Source of the DNA: Candidatus Heimdallarchaeota archaeon
GTDB lineage: Archaea; Asgardarchaeota; Heimdallarchaeia; JABLTI01
Assembly: GCA_030671945.1 (NCBI GenBank)
Contig: DAOVHJ010000162.1
Coordinates: 1 to 6,382, forward strand
Direction of reading: 5' to 3'
Length of the DNA stretch: 6,382 nucleotides
Shown here: piece by piece, positions 4,841 to 6,382 of the stretch
Layout of the letters: every line of letters starts with the position of its first letter
How positions within the stretch are numbered: position 1 is the first letter of the stretch
The notes under the pieces: generated by a model
Told to the model about the DNA's origin: nothing
Databases searched by the model: none
Seen by the model: only the letters and a program-made list of their open reading frames with translations
Made by a program: the position numbers and the translations under genes

Positions 4841-6382
4841 GACCCACGGCAGAAACAGAATCCGAAGAAACTAAGAAAAAAATAAAGATTGGCGTTACTG
4901 GCATGACTTGTGCAGCATGCAGTACTTCAGTTGAAAGAAGTTTGAATAAAAGAGAAGGAGTCGAAAATGCTGTTGTTAGTCTTGCTACAAATGAAGCAGT
5001 TGTTACATTTGATCCTAACCTAGTTGATGAAGCAGTATTAATTGAAGCAATTGAAAGTATTGGTTATGGTGTTAGATTAGAAAAAGTGGAATTAGTTGTT
5101 ATTGGCATGACTTGCGCATCATGTGCAATGAATGTTGAGAATGCGTTAAAGAAAGTTGAAGGTGTTATTTCTGCAGCAGTTAATCTTGCAACGAGAAAAG
5201 CGACTGTGGAATTCAATCCTGCTTTAGTCAATGTCTTCCTTCTTGAAAAAGCAATTAGAGGTGTTGGCTATGAAATTGAGAAATCAATAGAAGAAGATGC
5301 ACTTAGTCAAAGGAGAAGAATAGAGCGAGAAGAACGATTACATTATAGAAATCGTTTGATTGTTGGAGCAATTTTCACAACTCCTCTTATGGTCTTCATG
5401 TTTATCGATATGGGTATTGATACATTTATGGAGTTAGACTCAGTTAGATATTCTAGTTTAGTTCTAGCAACAATAGTTTACTTGTATGTTGGATGGCCGT
5501 TCTTCAAAAGTGCTTACAAAGCGGTAACTCATTTTACAACAAACATGGATGTCCTAGTCTCATTAGGTAGTAGTGCTGCTTTCATATACAGTGTTGTTTC
5601 TTTGATTATTGGAGGACCACTGTATTTTGAATCCGCAGCGTTTATTCTAACAGCTTTGGTAGTTGGTAAGTATCTAGAAGCAATTGCTAAAGGCAGAACA
5701 TCTGACTCTATTGCAAATCTACTTGGCTTGCAACCAAAAACTGCTCGAGTAATTCGTGATGAAGCGGAGCTTGACATTCTGATTAGTGATGTTATTGTTG
5801 ATGATATTGTTATAGTTCGTCCTGGTGAGAAAATACCTGTTGATGGCACCATAATAGAAGGCATTACTGCTGTCGATGAATCCATGCTAACAGGAGAAAG
5901 TTTGCTTGTTGACAAGAAAAAAGGTGATTTAGTCATTGGTGCTACAATCAATAAAAATGGCTTCATCAAATTTAGAGCAGAAAAAATAGGATCTGATACT
6001 GTTCTTTCACAAATAATCAAATCAGTTGAAGATGCTCAAGGTAGCAAGGCTCCTGTTCAAAGATTAGCTGATAGGGTTTCAGCTTATTTCGTTCCAATAG
6101 TCATAATCTTAGCGATTGCTACTTTGACAATATGGTTGATTCTTGGAGGTGTCTTTGGATTTACACCAATAAGAGAAGCTCTAACATCACAAAATTGGTA
6201 TACTCATGCAATTCTAAATACTGTAGCTGTCCTTGTTATTGCATGTCCATGTGCCTTAGGTTTAGCAACACCCACAGGAATAATGGTCGGTTCAGGAAAA
6301 GGTGCTGAATTAGGAATATTATTCAAAAATGCAGAATCTCTCGAGAAAACCTTGGATATTGATACCATTCTATTTGATAAAA
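4837..6382 (+). CDS. copA: CopA-type P1B copper-exporting ATPase, 3'-truncated
   Basis: The first 515 residues of a heavy-metal P-type ATPase that pumps Cu(I) out of the cytosol using ATP. No stop occurs before the window ends, and the reading frame breaks off at FDK, the start of the DKTGT phosphorylation motif, so about a third of a usual 800-residue CopA is missing (rest of the P domain, the N domain, last two helices). Numbered from GTG 4837: HMA1 with GMTCAAC (Cys25, Cys28), HMA2 with GMTCASC (Cys93, Cys96), a charged linker at about 150-172, helices at about 174-194, 206-226, 238-259 and 264-284, the actuator domain with TGES at 352-355, a helix at 418-437, and the transport helix with CPC at 470-472 followed by ALGLATP. 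CPC indicates the Cu+/Ag+ subgroup. TGESLLVDK has Leu357 where the family nearly always has Pro. The start is uncertain: TTG 4834, GTG 4837 or ACG 4846, with no ATG before GMTCAAC. It follows copZ by 16 bases, probably in one operon. Confidence 0.95.
   Translation, partial: MRPTAETESEETKKKIKIGVTGMTCAACSTSVERSLNKREGVENAVVSLATNEAVVTFDPNLVDEAVLIEAIESIGYGVRLEKVELVVIGMTCASCAMNVENALKKVEGVISAAVNLATRKATVEFNPALVNVFLLEKAIRGVGYEIEKSIEEDALSQRRRIEREERLHYRNRLIVGAIFTTPLMVFMFIDMGIDTFMELDSVRYSSLVLATIVYLYVGWPFFKSAYKAVTHFTTNMDVLVSLGSSAAFIYSVVSLIIGGPLYFESAAFILTALVVGKYLEAIAKGRTSDSIANLLGLQPKTARVIRDEAELDILISDVIVDDIVIVRPGEKIPVDGTIIEGITAVDESMLTGESLLVDKKKGDLVIGATINKNGFIKFRAEKIGSDTVLSQIIKSVEDAQGSKAPVQRLADRVSAYFVPIVIILAIATLTIWLILGGVFGFTPIREALTSQNWYTHAILNTVAVLVIACPCALGLATPTGIMVGSGKGAELGILFKNAESLEKTLDIDTILFDK

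Noticed and set aside
5529..6020. 163-residue minus-strand open frame inside copA
   Set aside because: It lies antisense to the CopA membrane helices and actuator domain including TGES; it is Ser-rich with no family signature.
1..6382. tRNA, rRNA, CRISPR, insertion sequence or toxin-antitoxin signals
   Set aside because: No cloverleaf, repeat-spacer pattern, transposase or terminal inverted repeats were seen on either strand.

Overview
The window looks like ordinary chromosomal DNA from an AT-rich archaeon. The archaeal call is an inference from three things: TATA-like boxes about 25 bases before plausible transcription starts, Shine-Dalgarno motifs of the GGAGG/GGTGA type, and oligo-T tracts after stop codons. 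The mix of a sirtuin, a NIPA-like transporter and a two-HMA CopA would suit an Asgard-type (Heimdall/Loki-like) or other mesophilic archaeon, but no phylogenetic marker is present and I would not commit to a lineage. There is no RNA gene, mobile element, CRISPR array or origin that I can support.

Layout. Bases 2-508 (+) hold the C-terminal part of a Sir2 deacylase whose N-terminus lies before the window. Bases 581-1501 (+) encode a membrane-anchored alpha/beta hydrolase with an unusually high number of N-glycosylation sequons. A perfect 10-bp palindrome at 1501-1527 separates it from a convergent minus-strand pair: a NIPA-like multi-spanning transporter (2146-3234) followed by a RimJ/RimL-type GNAT acetyltransferase (1522-2067, possibly extended to 2127). 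A 212-base AT-rich divergent promoter region (3235-3446) leads to a plus-strand PLP enzyme of the D-cysteine desulfhydrase/ACC deaminase family (3447-4448). After a T-tract comes a copper-handling pair: a small CopZ-like HMA chaperone (4596-4820) and, 16 bases later, a CopA-type P1B copper ATPase (4837 to the window end). The ATPase is cut in its DKTGT phosphorylation motif.

How the genes work together. The clear functional unit is copZ-copA: a cytosolic metallochaperone would hand Cu(I) to the two N-terminal HMA domains of CopA for export. The transporter and GNAT genes may be co-transcribed, although the GNAT gene also has its own convincing promoter and ribosome binding site. The sirtuin, hydrolase and PLP enzyme have no obvious link to each other.

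Several best starts differ from the longest reading frame. The GNAT start moves to GTG 2067, the PLP enzyme to ATG 3447 and CopZ to ATG 4596. CopA has no ATG before its first metal-binding motif and may start at GTG 4837 or, more unusually, at ACG 4846. I did not find a previously undescribed system. The items most worth a second look are the CopA start, the sequon-rich hydrolase, the altered substrate residues of the PLP enzyme, and a Pro-to-Leu change beside the TGES loop of CopA.
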